DNA of 64,000 bases from Roseomonas sp. KE0001 (GCF_016107285.1 NZ_RCVQ01000002.1:186001-250000); one strand, 5' to 3'. Positions 29,130 to 40,508 are shown, numbered from the stretch's first letter. The notes: generated from the sequence alone by a model not told the origin. Program-made: numbers and translations.

Positions 29130-29816
29130 ATGGCCGCGAAGAATGGCCGTACCGGCCTGATCGCGAAGAAGCTGGGCATGACCCGGCTGTTCAACGACGA
29201 CGGCTCCACCGTGCCCGTCACCGTGCTGCACCTGGACCAGGTGCGCGTGGTGGCCACCCGCACGGCGGAGAAGGACGGGTACGATGCGGTGCAGCTGGGC
29301 TTCGGCCTGGCCAAGCCGAAGAACGTCTCGAAGCCCAACAAGGGTCACTTCGCCAAGGCGGGTGTCGAGGCTCCGAAGAAGGTTGTGGAGTTCCGTGTGG
29401 CGGCTGACGCCCTGCTGGACCCCGGCGCCGCGCTCTCCGCGAATCATTTCGTGAAGGGCCAGATCGTCGACGTGACGGGCACCTCGAAGGGCAAGGGGTT
29501 TGCCGGCGCCATGAAGCGCTGGAACTTCGCCGGCCTCGAGGCGACGCACGGCGTCTCGATCTCGCACCGTAGCCACGGTTCGACGGGCAACCGTCAGGAC
29601 CCGGGCAAGACCTTCAAGAACAAGAAGATGGCTGGCCATCTGGGTGTTGAGCGCGTGACCACGCAGAACCTCGAGGTCGCTGGTTTCGACCTCGACAAGG
29701 GCCTGCTGCTGGTCAAGGGCGCGGTGCCTGGCGCGAAGGGCGGTTATGTGCTGGTGCGGGATGCGGTGAAGACCGCGCGCCACGCTGACGCGCCGTTCCC
29801 CGCGGCCGTGGCCTGA
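29130..29816 (+). CDS. rplC: 50S ribosomal protein L3
   Basis: The 228-residue L3, whose long loop reaches the peptidyl-transferase centre. The loop [20 protein letters not shown] is visible and includes the Gln that PrmB methylates in other bacteria. GGGGGAG precedes the ATG. Confidence 0.99.
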   Translation: MAAKNGRTGLIAKKLGMTRLFNDDGSTVPVTVLHLDQVRVVATRTAEKDGYDAVQLGFGLAKPKNVSKPNKGHFAKAGVEAPKKVVEFRVAADALLDPGAALSANHFVKGQIVDVTGTSKGKGFAGAMKRWNFAGLEATHGVSISHRSHGSTGNRQDPGKTFKNKKMAGHLGVERVTTQNLEVAGFDLDKGLLLVKGAVPGAKGGYVLVRDAVKTARHADAPFPAAVA

Positions 29817-29827
29817 GGGTAAGGACG

Positions 29828-30448
29828 ATGCAGGTTCCTGTCATCACGCTGGACAATGCCACGGCGGGCGAGATCGAGCTCCCCGAGGCGCTGTTCGCGG
29901 CTTCTCCCCGCGCCGACATCATGGCGCGCGTGGTGCATTGGCAGCTCGCCAAGCGCCGTGCCGGCACCCACAAGGTGAAGGGCATGGGCGAGGTCTCCGG
30001 CACCACCAAGAAGCCCTACCGTCAGAAGGGCACGGGCAACGCCCGCCAGGGCTCGCTGCGTGCGCCGCAGTTCCGCACCGGTGGTGTGGTGCACGGGCCT
30101 GTGGTCCGCGACCATGGCTATGCGCTGAACAAGAAGGTCCGTCGTCTGGGCCTGATCAGCGCGCTGAGCCAGAAGGCCGCCGAGGGCAAGCTGATCGTGC
30201 TCGACGCCGCGTCGCTGGGCGATGCGGCGAAGACCTCCGCCATGGCCGCCAAGGTCAAGGCGCTGGGCTGGAAGAGCGCGTTGGTGGTGGATGCGGCGGT
30301 CGAGGACGGCTTCGGCCGCGCGGTCCGCAACCTTCCGCATGTGAACGTCCTGCCCTCCATGGGCGCGAACGTCTACGACATCCTCAATCACGACGTTCTG
30401 GCGGTGACCCGCCAGGCCGTCGAGGCTCTGAAGGAGCGGCTGGCATGA
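29828..30448 (+). CDS. rplD: 50S ribosomal protein L4
   Basis: The 206-residue L4 lines the exit tunnel with its extended loop ([20 protein letters not shown]). In E. coli it represses the S10 operon. The stop overlaps the rplW start (ATGA), and AGGGTAAGGA lies before its ATG. Confidence 0.99.
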   Translation: MQVPVITLDNATAGEIELPEALFAASPRADIMARVVHWQLAKRRAGTHKVKGMGEVSGTTKKPYRQKGTGNARQGSLRAPQFRTGGVVHGPVVRDHGYALNKKVRRLGLISALSQKAAEGKLIVLDAASLGDAAKTSAMAAKVKALGWKSALVVDAAVEDGFGRAVRNLPHVNVLPSMGANVYDILNHDVLAVTRQAVEALKERLA

Positions 30449-30771
30449 GCGAGACCGCGACCAAGAAGCCCGTGATCTCGCGCGAGAAGATGTACCTGAC
30501 CATCCTCGCGCCGGTCGTGACGGAGAAGGCCACCGGCCTCGCGGAGCAGCATCAGGTCACCTTCAAGGTGCCGCTGTCCGCGACCAAGCCGGAGATCAAG
30601 GCCTCTGTCGAGGGTCTGTTCGGCGTGACGGTTCTGTCCGTCAACACGATCCTGACCAAGGGCAAGACCAAGCGGGTGCGTGGCCGCGAGGGCCAGCGCT
30701 CCGACTGGAAGAAGGCGATCGTGCGCCTGGCCGAGGGCCAGAGCATCGATCTCACCACGGGGCTCGCTTAA
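30445..30771 (+). CDS. rplW: 50S ribosomal protein L23
   Basis: A 108-residue L23, docking site at the tunnel exit for trigger factor and [23 protein letters not shown] and the loop [20 protein letters not shown] are family marks. Translationally coupled to rplD by a 4-base overlap. Confidence 0.98.
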   Translation: MSETATKKPVISREKMYLTILAPVVTEKATGLAEQHQVTFKVPLSATKPEIKASVEGLFGVTVLSVNTILTKGKTKRVRGREGQRSDWKKAIVRLAEGQSIDLTTGLA

Positions 30772-30775
30772 AGCC

Positions 30776-31609
30776 ATGGCGCTGAAGCACTTTAACCCGG
30801 TCACCCCGAGCTCGCGCGGGACGGTTCTCATCAACCGTTCCGAGCTGTTCAAGGGCAAGCCGGTCAAGCAGCTGACGGAGGGGAAGAACCACTCCGGCGG
30901 CCGCAACAATCACGGCCGCATCACGGTCCGGTTCCGCGGGGGTGGGCACAAGCAGACCTACCGCGTGATCGACTTCAAGCGGCGCAAGTTCGACGTGCCC
31001 GCGACGGTCGAGCGGCTGGAGTACGATCCCAACCGCACGGCCTTCATCGCGCTGGTGAAGTACGAGGATGGCGAGCTCGCCTATATCCTCGCGCCGCAGC
31101 GCCTGAAGGTCGGCGACACGGTCGTGGCCGGCGAGCGCGTGGACATCAAGCCGGGCAATGCGATGCCGCTGGGCTCGATTCCGGTGGGCACCATCATCCA
31201 CAACATCGAGATGAAGCCCGGTGCCGGTGGCAAGATCGCGCGTTCGGCGGGCACCTATGCCCAGCTGGTCGGCAAGGATGCCGGCTATGCGCAGATCAAG
31301 CTGATGTCCGGCGAGCTGCGCCTGGTGCGCGGCGAGTGCATCGCCTCGATCGGCGCGGTGTCCAACCCGGACAACCAGAACCAGCATCTGGGCAAGGCCG
31401 GCCGCTCCCGCTGGCTGGGCCGTAAGCCGCACAACCGCGGTGTCGTCATGAACCCGGTCGACCACCCGCATGGTGGTGGTGAGGGCCGGACCTCGGGCGG
31501 CCGCCACCCGGTCACGCCGTGGGGCAAGCCGACCAAGGGTTACAAGACCCGCACCAACAAGCGTACGGACAAGCTGATCGTCCGTCGCCGCAACGTGACG
31601 AAGGGCTGA
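30776..31609 (+). CDS. rplB: 50S ribosomal protein L2
   Basis: The 277-residue L2, needed for subunit joining and peptidyl-transferase activity. It carries the conserved [12 protein letters not shown] with the essential histidine and the N-terminal [19 protein letters not shown]. The ATG at 30776 lies 4 bases after rplW. Confidence 0.99.
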   Translation: MALKHFNPVTPSSRGTVLINRSELFKGKPVKQLTEGKNHSGGRNNHGRITVRFRGGGHKQTYRVIDFKRRKFDVPATVERLEYDPNRTAFIALVKYEDGELAYILAPQRLKVGDTVVAGERVDIKPGNAMPLGSIPVGTIIHNIEMKPGAGGKIARSAGTYAQLVGKDAGYAQIKLMSGELRLVRGECIASIGAVSNPDNQNQHLGKAGRSRWLGRKPHNRGVVMNPVDHPHGGGEGRTSGGRHPVTPWGKPTKGYKTRTNKRTDKLIVRRRNVTKG

Positions 31610-31614
31610 CCGCG

Positions 31615-31893
31615 ATGTCGCGCAGTGTCTGGAAGGGGCCGTTTGTCGACGGCTACCTGCTGAACAAGGCGGAAGCGGCCCGTGCCTCCACGCGCAACGA
31701 GGTCATCAAGATCTGGTCGCGCCGGAGCACGATCCTGCCGCAGTTCGTCGGTCTGACCTTCGGTGTCTACAACGGCAAGAAGTTCATTCCGGTTCAGGTT
31801 TCGGAGAACATGGTGGGCCACAAGTTCGGCGAGTTCTCGCCGACGCGGACCTTCACCGGGCATTCTTCGGACAAGAAGGCGAAGAGGGGCTAA
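31615..31893 (+). CDS. rpsS: 30S ribosomal protein S19
   Basis: The 92-residue S19 of the 30S head, partner of S13. The start [16 protein letters not shown] and the C-terminal [20 protein letters not shown] are standard. It starts 5 bases after rplB. Confidence 0.99.
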   Translation: MSRSVWKGPFVDGYLLNKAEAARASTRNEVIKIWSRRSTILPQFVGLTFGVYNGKKFIPVQVSENMVGHKFGEFSPTRTFTGHSSDKKAKRG

Positions 31894-31897
31894 GGCG

Positions 31898-32302
31898 ATG
31901 AGCAAGCCGAAGCATCCCCGCCTGCTGGCCGAGACCGAGGCGAAGGCCGTGACCCGCAATATCCGGGTCTCGCCCTACAAGCTGAACCTGGTGGCCGGGC
32001 TGATCCGCGGTCGCAAGGCCCAGGACGCCGTGGCGACCCTGACCTTCTCCAAGCGCCGCATCGCCCAGACGGTGAAGGTGACGCTGGAGAGCGCGATCGC
32101 CAACGCGGAGAACAACCACCAGCTCGATGTCGACCGTCTGGTCGTCTCGAAGGTGGAGGTGGGCCGCGCGGTGGTCATGAAGCGCTTCCATGCGCGTGGC
32201 CGCGGCAAGGCGGCGCGGGTCGAGAAGTGGTTCAGCCATCTCTCGATCGTGGTTGCCGAGAAGCAGCCGGACGCCGCGCCGGCGCAGCAGGAGGCCGCGT
32301 AA
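31898..32302 (+). CDS. rplV: 50S ribosomal protein L22
   Basis: The 134-residue L22; its beta-hairpin lines the exit tunnel ([19 protein letters not shown]). [19 protein letters not shown] marks the N-terminal part. A short Ala/Gln/Pro tail extends the usual C-terminus. Begins 4 bases after rpsS. Confidence 0.99.
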   Translation: MSKPKHPRLLAETEAKAVTRNIRVSPYKLNLVAGLIRGRKAQDAVATLTFSKRRIAQTVKVTLESAIANAENNHQLDVDRLVVSKVEVGRAVVMKRFHARGRGKAARVEKWFSHLSIVVAEKQPDAAPAQQEAA

Positions 32303-32303
32303 C

Positions 32304-32981
32304 ATGGGTCACAAAGTCAATCCGATCGGGCTGCGGCTCGGCATCAACCGGACCTGGGATTCCCGCTGGTTCGCCGATGCCGACTACTCGCGCCTGCTGC
32401 ATGACGACCTGAAGCTCCGCAACACGCTGAAGGCCCGCCTGAAGGGCGCCGGCGTGTCCAAGGTGGTCATCGAGCGCCCGGCGAAGAAGCCCCGCGTGAC
32501 GATCCACGCCGCCCGCCCGGGCGTCGTGATCGGCAAGAAGGGCGCCGACATCGAGGTGCTGCGCAAGGATCTGGCGAAGCTCGCCGGGGCCGAGGTGGCG
32601 CTGAACATCGTCGAGATCCGCAAGCCCGAGATCGAGGCCCAGCTCGTCGCCGAGAGCATCGCGCAGCAGCTGGAGCGCCGCGTGGCCTTCCGCCGCGCGA
32701 TGAAGCGCGCCGTGCAGTCCGCGATGCGCCTCGGCGCCGGCGGCATCCGCATCAACTGCGGCGGCCGTCTAGGTGGGGCGGAGATCGCGCGCATGGAGTG
32801 GTATCGCGAGGGCCGCGTGCCCCTGCACACGCTCCGCGCCGATATCGACTACGGCACGGCGACCGCGAAGACGACCTATGGCACCTGCGGTGTGAAGGTC
32901 TGGATCTTCAAGGGCGAGATCATGGCGCATGACCCGCTGGCGCAGGATAAGCGCGCGGCGGAGCAGGCTCCGCAGCGCTGA
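32304..32981 (+). CDS. rpsC: 30S ribosomal protein S3
   Basis: The 225-residue S3 at the mRNA entry tunnel. [13 protein letters not shown], a KH domain with [13 protein letters not shown] and the C-terminal [14 protein letters not shown] are present. One base separates it from rplV. Confidence 0.99.
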   Translation: MGHKVNPIGLRLGINRTWDSRWFADADYSRLLHDDLKLRNTLKARLKGAGVSKVVIERPAKKPRVTIHAARPGVVIGKKGADIEVLRKDLAKLAGAEVALNIVEIRKPEIEAQLVAESIAQQLERRVAFRRAMKRAVQSAMRLGAGGIRINCGGRLGGAEIARMEWYREGRVPLHTLRADIDYGTATAKTTYGTCGVKVWIFKGEIMAHDPLAQDKRAAEQAPQR

Positions 32982-32993
32982 GGATAAGAGACA

Positions 32994-33416
32994 ATGCTTT
33001 CCCCGAAGCGCACGAAGTTCCGTAAGGCGCACAAGGGCCGCATCAAGGGCGTGGCGAAGGGCGGGTTCACCCTGTCCTTCGGCGGCTTTGGCCTGAAGGC
33101 GCTGGAGCCGGAGCGGGTGACCGCCCGGCAGATCGAGGCGGCGCGCCGCGCGATCACCCGCGCCATGAAGCGTCAGGGCCGGGTGTGGATCCGCATTTTC
33201 CCGGACGTTCCCGTCTCCACGAAGCCGGCGGAAGTCCGCATGGGTTCGGGCAAGGGCGCGCCGGAGTACTGGGCGGCCCGTGTCAAGCCCGGCCGCATCA
33301 TGTTCGAGATCGACGGCGTCTCCGTGGAGACGGCGCGCGAGGCACTGACCCTCGGCGCGGCGAAGTTGCCGATCAAGACCAAGCTCGTGACCCGCCTGGG
33401 CGCGGCGGAGGCCTGA
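32994..33416 (+). CDS. rplP: 50S ribosomal protein L16
   Basis: The 140-residue L16 that helps position tRNA in the A site. [19 protein letters not shown] and the [20 protein letters not shown] loop are diagnostic; the Arg of the latter loop is the site of hydroxylation in other bacteria. Confidence 0.99.
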   Translation: MLSPKRTKFRKAHKGRIKGVAKGGFTLSFGGFGLKALEPERVTARQIEAARRAITRAMKRQGRVWIRIFPDVPVSTKPAEVRMGSGKGAPEYWAARVKPGRIMFEIDGVSVETAREALTLGAAKLPIKTKLVTRLGAAEA

Positions 33417-33420
33417 GTCG

Positions 33421-33627
33421 ATGACGAAGATCGTGGATGTCCGGACCAAGACCCCGGACGAGCTGAAGGCGATGCTGCTGGATCTGCGGAAGGAACAGTT
33501 CAACCTCCGCTTCCAGCGCGCGACTGGCCAGCTTGAGGCGGTTTCCCGCATCAAGGTGGTGCGTCGCGATATCGCCCGTGTTAAGACCGTCCTGGCCGAG
33601 CAGTCCCGCTCGGCCGCAAAGGCCTGA
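33421..33627 (+). CDS. rpmC: 50S ribosomal protein L29
   Basis: The 68-residue two-helix L29 near the tunnel exit beside L23. [18 protein letters not shown] is the family signature. It begins 4 bases after rplP. Confidence 0.98.
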   Translation: MTKIVDVRTKTPDELKAMLLDLRKEQFNLRFQRATGQLEAVSRIKVVRRDIARVKTVLAEQSRSAAKA

Positions 33628-33643
33628 CGAGGAGACCCCGGCT

Positions 33644-33937
33644 ATGCCGAAGCGCGTCCTCACCGGGCGGGTGGTCAGCGACAAGATGGACAAGACCGTG
33701 ACGGTCTTGGTCGAGCGTCGCGTGATGCATCCGCTCTACAAGAAGTTCATCCGGCGCTCGAAGAAGTACGCCGCGCATGACGATGCCAACCTGTGCAAGG
33801 AAGGCGACGTCGTGGCGATCGAGGAGTGCCGGCCGATCAGCAAGCGGAAGACCTGGCTGGTGATCGAGCGCAATGGCGCCGCGGTCGAGACGCCGGGCTT
33901 CGCCGCGGGCACGGCCCCGGCTGCGCCGCAGGCCTGA
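33644..33937 (+). CDS. rpsQ: 30S ribosomal protein S17
   Basis: The 97-residue S17, an OB-fold protein binding helices of 16S r[23 protein letters not shown] and [12 protein letters not shown] are characteristic. A tail of about 20 residues rich in Ala, Pro and Gly exceeds the E. coli length. GAGGAG precedes the ATG at 33644. Confidence 0.98.
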   Translation: MPKRVLTGRVVSDKMDKTVTVLVERRVMHPLYKKFIRRSKKYAAHDDANLCKEGDVVAIEECRPISKRKTWLVIERNGAAVETPGFAAGTAPAAPQA

Positions 33938-33953
33938 GGACGGTACCTGACCA

Positions 33954-34322
33954 ATGATTATTGTCGAGTCCAACCTCGAGGTCGCCGATAATTCCGGTGC
34001 GCGCCGCGTGCAGTGCATCAAGGTGCTGGGCGGCTCCAAGCGCCGCACCGCCTCGGTCGGCGACATCATCGTGGTGTCCGTGAAGGAAGCGATTCCGCGC
34101 GGCAAGGTGAAGAAGGGTGACGTGCAGCGCGCCGTGATCGTGCGCACCGCCTATCCGGTGCGCCGGCAGGACGGCACCGCCATCCGCTTCGACCGCAACG
34201 CCGCCGTTCTGATCAACAAGCAGAACGAGCCGATCGGCACCCGTATCTTTGGCCCGGTGGTCCGTGAGCTGCGCGCGCGCAAGTTCATGAAGATCATCTC
34301 GCTGGCGCCGGAGGTTCTGTAA
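33954..34322 (+). CDS. rplN: 50S ribosomal protein L14
   Basis: The 122-residue L14 at the subunit interface. The signature [20 protein letters not shown] and the C-terminal [19 protein letters not shown] are standard. GAGGACGG lies before the ATG. Confidence 0.99.
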   Translation: MIIVESNLEVADNSGARRVQCIKVLGGSKRRTASVGDIIVVSVKEAIPRGKVKKGDVQRAVIVRTAYPVRRQDGTAIRFDRNAAVLINKQNEPIGTRIFGPVVRELRARKFMKIISLAPEVL

Positions 34323-34324
34323 CC

Positions 34325-34645
34325 ATGGCCGCGAAGATCAAGAAGGGCGATCGCGTCCAGGTCCTCACGGGCAAGGACAAGGGCAAGCGCGGCGAGGTGC
34401 TGCGCGTGCTGACCGCCGAGGGTCGTGCCGTCGTGCAGGGCCTGAACATCGTGAAGCGCCATACCAAGCCGAAGGGCATGGGGCAGCAGGGCGGCATTGT
34501 CGAGAAGGAGGCGTCGATCGACCTCTCCAACATCGCCCTGATCGACCCGAAGTCCGACAAGCCGACCCGCGTCGGCTTCAAGGTGCTTGAGGACGGCAAG
34601 AAGGTCCGTGTGGCCAAGGCCTCCGGCGAGGTGATCGACGCATGA
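34325..34645 (+). CDS. rplX: 50S ribosomal protein L24
   Basis: The 106-residue assembly initiator L24. The KOW motif [20 protein letters not shown] is at the N-terminus. Two bases after rplN; its stop overlaps the rplE start (ATGA). Confidence 0.99.
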   Translation: MAAKIKKGDRVQVLTGKDKGKRGEVLRVLTAEGRAVVQGLNIVKRHTKPKGMGQQGGIVEKEASIDLSNIALIDPKSDKPTRVGFKVLEDGKKVRVAKASGEVIDA

Positions 34646-35202
34646 GCGAGGCGAAGGAACTGCCGCGCATGCAGCAGCGCTATGCTGAGCTGCTGCGCAA
34701 GCAACTGGTCGAGGAGTTCGGCTACGGGAACCCGATGGAGGTCCCGAAGCTCTCCAAGATCGTCATCAACATGGGCGTGGGCGAGGCCGCGGGCGACCAG
34801 AAGAAGTTGGACGCCGCGCTGGCCGATCTGACCGTCATCGCCGGCCAGAAGCCGGTCAAGACCAAGGCCAGGAAGGCGATCGCGGGCTTCAAGATCCGCG
34901 AGGGCCAGGCCATTGGCTGCAAGGTGACGCTGCGCCGCGCCCGGATGTACGAGTTCCTGGACCGCCTGGTCACCGTCGCGCTGCCGCGCATGCGTGACTT
35001 CCGCGGCCTGCCGGGCAATAAGGGCTTCGACGGCCGGGGGAATTTCTCCCTGGGCCTGAAGGAGCAGATCGTGTTCCCCGAGATCAGCTATGACAAGGTG
35101 GATGCGGTTCGCGGCATGGACATCGTGTTCGTCACGACGGCGAAGACGGATAAGGAAGCCAAGGCCCTGCTGAAGGGCTTCGACCTTCCCTTCGCCAACT
35201 GA
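34642..35202 (+). CDS. rplE: 50S ribosomal protein L5
   Basis: The 186-residue L5 binds 5S rRNA in the central protuberance. [15 protein letters not shown] and the loop [16 protein letters not shown] are family marks. ATGA coupling with rplX. Confidence 0.99.
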   Translation: MSEAKELPRMQQRYAELLRKQLVEEFGYGNPMEVPKLSKIVINMGVGEAAGDQKKLDAALADLTVIAGQKPVKTKARKAIAGFKIREGQAIGCKVTLRRARMYEFLDRLVTVALPRMRDFRGLPGNKGFDGRGNFSLGLKEQIVFPEISYDKVDAVRGMDIVFVTTAKTDKEAKALLKGFDLPFAN

Positions 35203-35262
35203 GTTTGGAAAACCGCCCTGCGCCCCGGCGGGGGCCGGGCAGGTTCCGGAGGATTAGACCGC

Positions 35263-35568
35263 ATGGCCAAGACATCGGCTGTCGAGAAGAACAATCGCCG
35301 CGCGCGACTCTCGAAGCTGCACACCGCCAAGCGCGCCGCGCTGAAGGCCACGATCATGGATCGTGCGCTGCCGGTCGAGGAGCGTTTCGAAGCGACGCTG
35401 AAGCTCGCCGAGCTGCCGCGCAACGGCGCCAAGGTTCGCGTGCGCCTGCGCTGCGAGCTGACCGGCCGCCCGCGTGGCAATTACCGCAAGTTCAAGCTGA
35501 GCCGTAACGCGCTCCGTGACCTGGCCTCGAACGGCCAGATCCCGGGTCTCGTCAAGGCGAGCTGGTAA
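35263..35568 (+). CDS. rpsN: 30S ribosomal protein S14 (zinc-free type)
   Basis: The 101-residue S14 of the 30S head. It is the long form without the CxxC zinc ribbon, as usual in Gram-negatives. [20 protein letters not shown] is characteristic. GGAGGA stands before the ATG. A 60-base gap with a small hairpin precedes it. Confidence 0.99.
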   Translation: MAKTSAVEKNNRRARLSKLHTAKRAALKATIMDRALPVEERFEATLKLAELPRNGAKVRVRLRCELTGRPRGNYRKFKLSRNALRDLASNGQIPGLVKASW

Positions 35569-35577
35569 GGGGGCCGC

Positions 35578-35976
35578 ATGTCGCTGTCCGATCCGCTGGG
35601 CGATATGCTGACCCGCATCCGCAACGGGCACCGTGCCCGTCAGGCGCGTGTCACCTCGCCCGCTAGCCGCCTCCGCGCCGATGTGCTCGAGGTTCTGAAG
35701 CGTGAAGGCTTCATCCGCGCCTATCGCTCCGAGCAGGTCCGCCCGGGCGTGAGCGTGCTCGACATCGAGCTGAAGTATTCCGAGGGCGAGCCCGCCATCA
35801 AGGAGATCATGCGTGTCTCCAAGCCTGGCCGGCGCGTCTACTCCAAGATCAAGGAGCTGCCGAAGTTCTACAACGGGCTCGGCATTTCCATCCTCTCCAC
35901 GCCGCGTGGCGTGATGAGCGACAACGAGGCCCGCGCTGCCAATGTTGGCGGCGAGGTCCTCTGCCGCGTGTTCTGA
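35578..35976 (+). CDS. rpsH: 30S ribosomal protein S8
   Basis: The 132-residue S8, a primary 16S rRNA binder; in E. coli it represses the spc operon. [17 protein letters not shown] and the C-terminal [20 protein letters not shown] are conserved. Confidence 0.99.
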   Translation: MSLSDPLGDMLTRIRNGHRARQARVTSPASRLRADVLEVLKREGFIRAYRSEQVRPGVSVLDIELKYSEGEPAIKEIMRVSKPGRRVYSKIKELPKFYNGLGISILSTPRGVMSDNEARAANVGGEVLCRVF

Positions 35977-35989
35977 GGGAGGGGTCCGC

Positions 35990-36526
35990 ATGTCTCGCGT
36001 TGGCAAGTACCCCGTCTCCGTTCCCGCCGGCGTCACCGTCGCGCTGAAGGATGGCGTCCTCTCGGCCAAGGGCAAGCTCGGCGAGCTGTCCCTGCCGCTG
36101 GTGACGGATGCCGTCGAGGTGAACGTGGAGGACAACCAGGTTTCGGTGAAGCCGCTCGGCTCCGACCGTCGCTCGCGCACGCTGTGGGGCACCACCCGCA
36201 GCTTGATCAACGGCATGGTCACCGGCGTTTCCACCGGCTTCTCCAAGTCCATGGAGATCACCGGCACGGGTTACCGCGCCGCGGTCCAGGGCAAGGAGCT
36301 GGTGCTGAACCTCGGCTACAGCCACGAGATCCGCTACGCGATCCCGGACGGCATCAAGATCACCACCGAGCGTCCGACCGCCATCAAGGTCGAGGGCGTG
36401 AACAAGCAGGTGGTGGGCCAGGTGGCGGCCGAGATCCGCGCCTTCCGCGGCCCCGAGCCCTATAAGGGCAAGGGCGTGCGGTACACGGACGAGGTGATCC
36501 TCCGGAAGGAGGGGAAGAAGAAGTAA
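35990..36526 (+). CDS. rplF: 50S ribosomal protein L6
   Basis: The 178-residue L6 near the factor-binding site: two repeated alpha/beta domains, with [15 protein letters not shown] at the start and [13 protein letters not shown] at the end. GGGAGGGG lies ahead of the ATG at 35990. Confidence 0.99.
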   Translation: MSRVGKYPVSVPAGVTVALKDGVLSAKGKLGELSLPLVTDAVEVNVEDNQVSVKPLGSDRRSRTLWGTTRSLINGMVTGVSTGFSKSMEITGTGYRAAVQGKELVLNLGYSHEIRYAIPDGIKITTERPTAIKVEGVNKQVVGQVAAEIRAFRGPEPYKGKGVRYTDEVILRKEGKKK

Positions 36527-36527
36527 G

Positions 36528-36890
36528 ATGTCGAACAAGCTCTCTCTTCAGGAGCGGCGTCGCGCCCGTCTGCGCTTCCAGCTCCGGCTCAAGAGCGGCG
36601 GTCGGCCTCGGCTTTCCGTCTTCCGCTCTGGCAAGCACATCTACGCCCAGGTCATCGACGACAAGGAGGGGCGCACTCTCGCCGCCGCCTCCTCGCTGGA
36701 GAAGACGCAGCGCGAGAGCCTGCGGACCGGCGCGGATCGCGACGCGGCCTCGGCCATCGGCAAGCTGCTGGCCGAGCGCGCCATCGCGGCGGGGGTGACC
36801 GAGGTCGTCTTCGATCGCGGGCCCTACCTGTATCACGGCCGGGTGAAAGCCCTGGCGGACGGCGCCCGCGAGGGCGGGCTGTCGTTCTAA
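36528..36890 (+). CDS. rplR: 50S ribosomal protein L18
   Basis: The 120-residue 5S rRNA-binding L18. [18 protein letters not shown] and the C-terminal [20 protein letters not shown] are typical. One base after rplF, whose final codons contain the GGAGGGG binding site. Confidence 0.99.
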   Translation: MSNKLSLQERRRARLRFQLRLKSGGRPRLSVFRSGKHIYAQVIDDKEGRTLAAASSLEKTQRESLRTGADRDAASAIGKLLAERAIAAGVTEVVFDRGPYLYHGRVKALADGAREGGLSF

Positions 36891-36902
36891 GGAGCACTGA
36901 AT

Positions 36903-37514
36903 ATGGCACGTGAACCGAGGAGCGGCGGCGGCGGTGATCGCGATCGCGGCCGCGGCAGGGGTCCGGAGCGCAACACCGAGCGTGAGCCCGGCGATGAGCT
37001 GAAGGACAAGCTGGTCACGATCAACCGCGTGGCCAAGGTGGTGAAGGGTGGCCGTCGCTTCTCCTTCGCCGCCCTGGTCGTGGTCGGTGACGAAAAGGGC
37101 CGGGTTGGCTGGGGCGCCGGCAAGGCGCGCGAGGTTCCGGAGGCGATCCGCAAGGCGACCGAGCGCGCCAAGCGGACCATGGTCCGGGTGCCGATGCGCG
37201 AGGGCCGCACCCTGCATCACGACGTGATCGGCGAGTTCGGTGCCGGCCGCGTGATCCTGCGTGCGGCGCCGGCCGGCACCGGCATCATCGCCGGCGGTCC
37301 GATGCGCGCGGTGTTCGAGACGCTGGGCATGGGCGATGTCGTCGCCAAGTGCACCGGCACGACGAATCCGCACAACATGGTCAAGGCGACCTTCGCCGCC
37401 CTGACGCGCTGCACCAGCCCCCGGGCTGTGGCCTCGCGCCGTGGCAAGAAGGTCTCCGACCTGCTGGGCCCGCGCAAGGACGCGGAGCCGGCGCAGGAGG
37501 CTGCCAGTGTCTGA
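36903..37514 (+). CDS. rpsE: 30S ribosomal protein S5
   Basis: The 203-residue S5 at the mRNA entry and accuracy centre. The core [20 protein letters not shown] is conserved. The first ~35 residues form an Arg/Gly/Glu-rich disordered extension not found in E. coli but seen in other alphaproteobacteria. AAGGAGC precedes the ATG. Its last eight bases overlap rpmD. Confidence 0.99.
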   Translation: MAREPRSGGGGDRDRGRGRGPERNTEREPGDELKDKLVTINRVAKVVKGGRRFSFAALVVVGDEKGRVGWGAGKAREVPEAIRKATERAKRTMVRVPMREGRTLHHDVIGEFGAGRVILRAAPAGTGIIAGGPMRAVFETLGMGDVVAKCTGTTNPHNMVKATFAALTRCTSPRAVASRRGKKVSDLLGPRKDAEPAQEAASV

Positions 37515-37707
37515 GACCAAGAAGACCGTTCGGGTGACGCAGATCGCGTCCCCCATCGGCCGCAAGCCCGGCCAGCGCGAGACGCTGATCGGGCTCGGGC
37601 TCAACAAGATCCGCCGCACGCGGGAGCTGGAGGATACTCCGGCCGTGCGCGGCATGATCCGCAAGGTCGCGCACCTGATCCAGGTGGGCGAGACCACGGA
37701 GAAGTGA
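37507..37707 (+). CDS. rpmD: 50S ribosomal protein L30
   Basis: The 66-residue L30. [20 protein letters not shown] and [16 protein letters not shown] identify it. The GTG at 37507 is the only start that gives a normal N-terminus; it overlaps the rpsE stop by 8 bases. Confidence 0.97.
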   Translation: MSETKKTVRVTQIASPIGRKPGQRETLIGLGLNKIRRTRELEDTPAVRGMIRKVAHLIQVGETTEK

Positions 37708-37708
37708 G

Positions 37709-38200
37709 ATGAAGCTGAACGAACTGCGCGACAATGACGGCGCGCGCAACAAGTTCAAGCGCGTCGGCCGCGGCATCGGCTCCGGCAAGGGCAAGACCTC
37801 GGGCCGTGGCGTCAAGGGTCAGAAGGCCCGCACCGGCGTGTCGCTGAACGGCTTCGAGGGCGGTCAGCTCCCGATTTACCGGCGCCTGCCGAAGCGGGGC
37901 TTCGTCAATCCGTTCCGCAAGGAATACGCGCCGATCAACATCGGCACCATCGACGCCGCCATCGAGTCCGGCCGCCTGCCGGCCGGTCAGGCGATCGATG
38001 AGGCGGCGCTGGAGGCGGCGGGCCTGGTCCGTACCGGCGCCAAGATCGCCGGCGTGCGCCTGCTGGCGCGCGGCGAGATCAAGCGCGCCGTGACGATCGC
38101 CGTGGCCGGCGCCTCCGCGGCGGCCATCGCGGCGGTCGAGGCGGCGGGCGGTTCCGTGACGGTGCTGGCTCCGGCCAAGGAAGAAGCGCCCGCGGCGTAA
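37709..38200 (+). CDS. rplO: 50S ribosomal protein L15
   Basis: The 163-residue L15, a late-assembly protein. The glycine-rich N-terminal arm ([20 protein letters not shown]) and the [16 protein letters not shown] segment are diagnostic. It begins one base after rpmD. Confidence 0.99.
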   Translation: MKLNELRDNDGARNKFKRVGRGIGSGKGKTSGRGVKGQKARTGVSLNGFEGGQLPIYRRLPKRGFVNPFRKEYAPINIGTIDAAIESGRLPAGQAIDEAALEAAGLVRTGAKIAGVRLLARGEIKRAVTIAVAGASAAAIAAVEAAGGSVTVLAPAKEEAPAA

Positions 38201-38210
38201 CGCCTGTTGC

Positions 38211-38230
38211 GCCCCCCGCCTCGGGGGGGC
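38211..38230 (+). other. GC hairpin between rplO and secY
   Basis: GCCCCCC (38211-38217) pairs with GGGGGGC (38224-38230) around a 6-base loop. No T run follows. It may tune secY relative to the ribosomal genes; that role is inference. Confidence 0.4.
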
Positions 38231-38323
38231 TAGGTGATGCATCGACAGGGCTGGCAGCGGCGCCGCGGGATGAGCCCCCGGCGCCGCAGTCATGTGGCCC
38301 TTGGGACAATGAAGGGCGAAGCC

Positions 38324-39688
38324 ATGGCGTCCGCCGCCGAACAGCTCGCGGCCAATCTCAATCTCGGCGTGCTGTCCAAGGCCACCGAGCTCAAGAAGCG
38401 CATCTGGTTCACGCTGGCCGCGCTGATCGTCTACCGCATCGGCACCTATGTGCCCGTGCCCGGCGTCGATGCCGGGGTGATGGCGGAGATCCTGCGCCAG
38501 CATGGCGGCGGCATCCTGGGCATGTTCGACATGTTCACGGGTGGCGCGCTGGGCCGCATGACGGTCTTCGCGCTCAACATCATGCCGTATATCTCGGCCA
38601 GCATCATCATCCAGCTGATGTCCGCGGCCGTGCCGACGCTGGAGGCCCTCAAGAAGGAGGGTGAATCCGGCCGCAAGAAGCTGAACCAGTACACCCGCTA
38701 CCTGACGGTCTTCATCGCCATCTTCCAGGCCTATGGCATCGCCGTCGGCCTCGAATCGATGCAGGGACCGACCGGGCCGGCGGTCTACGAGAACGGCGCC
38801 TTCTTCCGCCTCTCCTGCTTGGTCACGCTGGTCGGCGGGACCATGTTCCTGATGTGGCTGGGCGAGCAGATCACCGCCCGTGGCGTCGGCAACGGCATCA
38901 GCCTGATCATCTTCGCCGGCATCGTCGCCAACCTGCCGCATGCCCTGGTGGCGACGCTGGAGCTGGGCCGCACCGGCGCGCTCTCGACCGTCTTCATCAT
39001 GGCCTTCCTGGTCATCGCGCTGGCGGTCATCGCCTTCGTGGTCTTCATGGAGCGGGCGCAGCGGCGCATCCCGATCCAGTATCCGAAGCGCCAGGTCGGC
39101 AACCGCATGTTCGGCGGCGAGAACACCCACCTGCCGCTGAAGCTGAACACGGCCGGCGTGATCCCGCCGATCTTCGCCTCCTCCCTGCTGCTGCTGCCCG
39201 CGACCTTCGCCGGCTTCTCCGGCGACCAGACCGGCGAGGGCGTCCTGGCGCGGATCGGCGCCGCCCTGGCGCATGGCCAGCCGCTCTACATGGGCCTCTA
39301 TGTCGCCCTGATCATCTTCTTCGCCTTCTTCTACACGGCGGTGGTCTTCAACCCGACGGAGACGGCCGACAACCTGAAGAAGCATGGCGGCTTCGTGCCG
39401 GGAATCCGGCCCGGCCAGGCCACGGCGGACTATTTCGACCGGGTGCTGTCCCGCCTGACCGCGGTGGGCGCCATCTACCTCTGCGTCGTCTGCCTGCTGC
39501 CCGAGATCCTGATCAGCCAGTACGGCGTGCCCTTCTATTTCGGCGGCACTTCCCTTCTGATCATCGTTTCGGTCACCATGGACACCGTCGCCCAGGTCCA
39601 GTCGCATCTTTTCGCCCATCAGTATGAGGGGCTGATCAAGAAGGCGCGAATGGGAGGCGGCCGCGGCGGCATGCCGCGCCTGCGGTAA
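38324..39688 (+). CDS. secY: Protein translocase subunit SecY
   Basis: The 454-residue channel subunit of SecYEG, with ten membrane helices. [24 protein letters not shown] near the start, the TM2 plug region and the cytoplasmic loop [14 protein letters not shown] are recognisable. The ATG at 38324 follows AAGGGCGA; an in-frame ATG at 38309 would add five residues and has a weaker site. Confidence 0.98.
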   Translation: MASAAEQLAANLNLGVLSKATELKKRIWFTLAALIVYRIGTYVPVPGVDAGVMAEILRQHGGGILGMFDMFTGGALGRMTVFALNIMPYISASIIIQLMSAAVPTLEALKKEGESGRKKLNQYTRYLTVFIAIFQAYGIAVGLESMQGPTGPAVYENGAFFRLSCLVTLVGGTMFLMWLGEQITARGVGNGISLIIFAGIVANLPHALVATLELGRTGALSTVFIMAFLVIALAVIAFVVFMERAQRRIPIQYPKRQVGNRMFGGENTHLPLKLNTAGVIPPIFASSLLLLPATFAGFSGDQTGEGVLARIGAALAHGQPLYMGLYVALIIFFAFFYTAVVFNPTETADNLKKHGGFVPGIRPGQATADYFDRVLSRLTAVGAIYLCVVCLLPEILISQYGVPFYFGGTSLLIIVSVTMDTVAQVQSHLFAHQYEGLIKKARMGGGRGGMPRLR

Positions 39689-39768
39689 AGGGGTGCCCCC
39701 CGGGAGACTTTCTCCGGGGAGTGGTCAATGGAGTGGATGTTGCGCGTCATGGCGGGGATGGAGCGTTC

Positions 39769-40416
39769 ATGAACCTGATTCTGCTGGGGCCCCCGGGGGC
39801 CGGTAAGGGCACCCAGGCGAAGCGGCTCGAGGAGCGGCACGGCATGGCCCAGATCTCGACCGGCGACATGCTGCGGGCCGAGGTGAAGAGCGGCAGCGAG
39901 ATCGGCCGCCAGGCCAAGGCCATCATGGAGAGCGGCGGGCTGGTGCCGGACGCCATCATCACCGCCATGCTGGCCAACCGGGTTTCCCAGCCGGACGCCG
40001 CCCAGGGCTTCATCCTGGACGGTTTTCCCCGCACCACCCCGCAGGCCGAGGCGCTCGACCTGATGCTGCGGGAGAAGGGCATGCAGCTCGACCACGTCAT
40101 CGAGCTGAAGGTGGATGACGGCGCCCTGGTCGAGCGGATCGCCGGGCGCTTCACCTGCGCGAGCTGCGGCACGGGTTACCACGACAGTTTCAAGCCCACT
40201 GCCCAGCCGGGCGTCTGCGATGCCTGCGGCGGCACGGAGTTCGTGCGCCGGGCCGACGACAAGGCCGAGACGGTGGCCGCCCGCCTGGAGGCCTATCACC
40301 GCCAGACGGCGCCGCTGCTGCCTTATTATGCGGCGCAGGGGAAGCTGCGGAGCGTGGACGGCATGGCCTCGATGGACGAGGTGTCCCGGCAGGTCGAGGC
40401 GATCCTCGCCCGCTAG
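39769..40416 (+). CDS. adk: Adenylate kinase
   Basis: Converts AMP + ATP to 2 ADP. The 215-residue long-form enzyme has the P-loop [11 protein letters not shown] at residues 6-16, the AMP-site STGDMLR and LDGFPRT. Its LID domain has four cysteines (CASC...CDAC) that would bind zinc. Position between secY and rpsM is typical of alphaproteobacteria. The ATG at 39769 is chosen over upstream frames. Confidence 0.99.
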   Translation: MNLILLGPPGAGKGTQAKRLEERHGMAQISTGDMLRAEVKSGSEIGRQAKAIMESGGLVPDAIITAMLANRVSQPDAAQGFILDGFPRTTPQAEALDLMLREKGMQLDHVIELKVDDGALVERIAGRFTCASCGTGYHDSFKPTAQPGVCDACGGTEFVRRADDKAETVAARLEAYHRQTAPLLPYYAAQGKLRSVDGMASMDEVSRQVEAILAR

Positions 40417-40423
40417 GCTCTCG

Positions 40424-40448
40424 CCGGCCGGAGGCAAGCTCCGGCCGG
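40424..40448 (+). terminator. Hairpin after adk
   Basis: A perfect 10-bp stem, CCGGCCGGAG with CTCCGGCCGG, and a 5-base loop, 8 bases after the adk stop. No T run is present, so termination would be partial or Rho-assisted. Confidence 0.45.
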
Positions 40449-40479
40449 GCCCCGCGCGGCGCGGCAGCCGGCTTCCGCC

Positions 40480-40508
40480 TTGACTCTCAGCCTCGAACCC
40501 CGTTAAAC
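40480..40508 (+). promoter_or_regulatory. Candidate promoter for rpsM-rpsK-rpoA-rplQ
   Basis: TTGACT (40480-40485) with TTAAAC (40503-40508) after 17 bases. The -10 is weak. A downstream leader of about 140 bases includes the stem TGCGGTC (40556-40562) with GACCGCA (40571-40577). Confidence 0.4.
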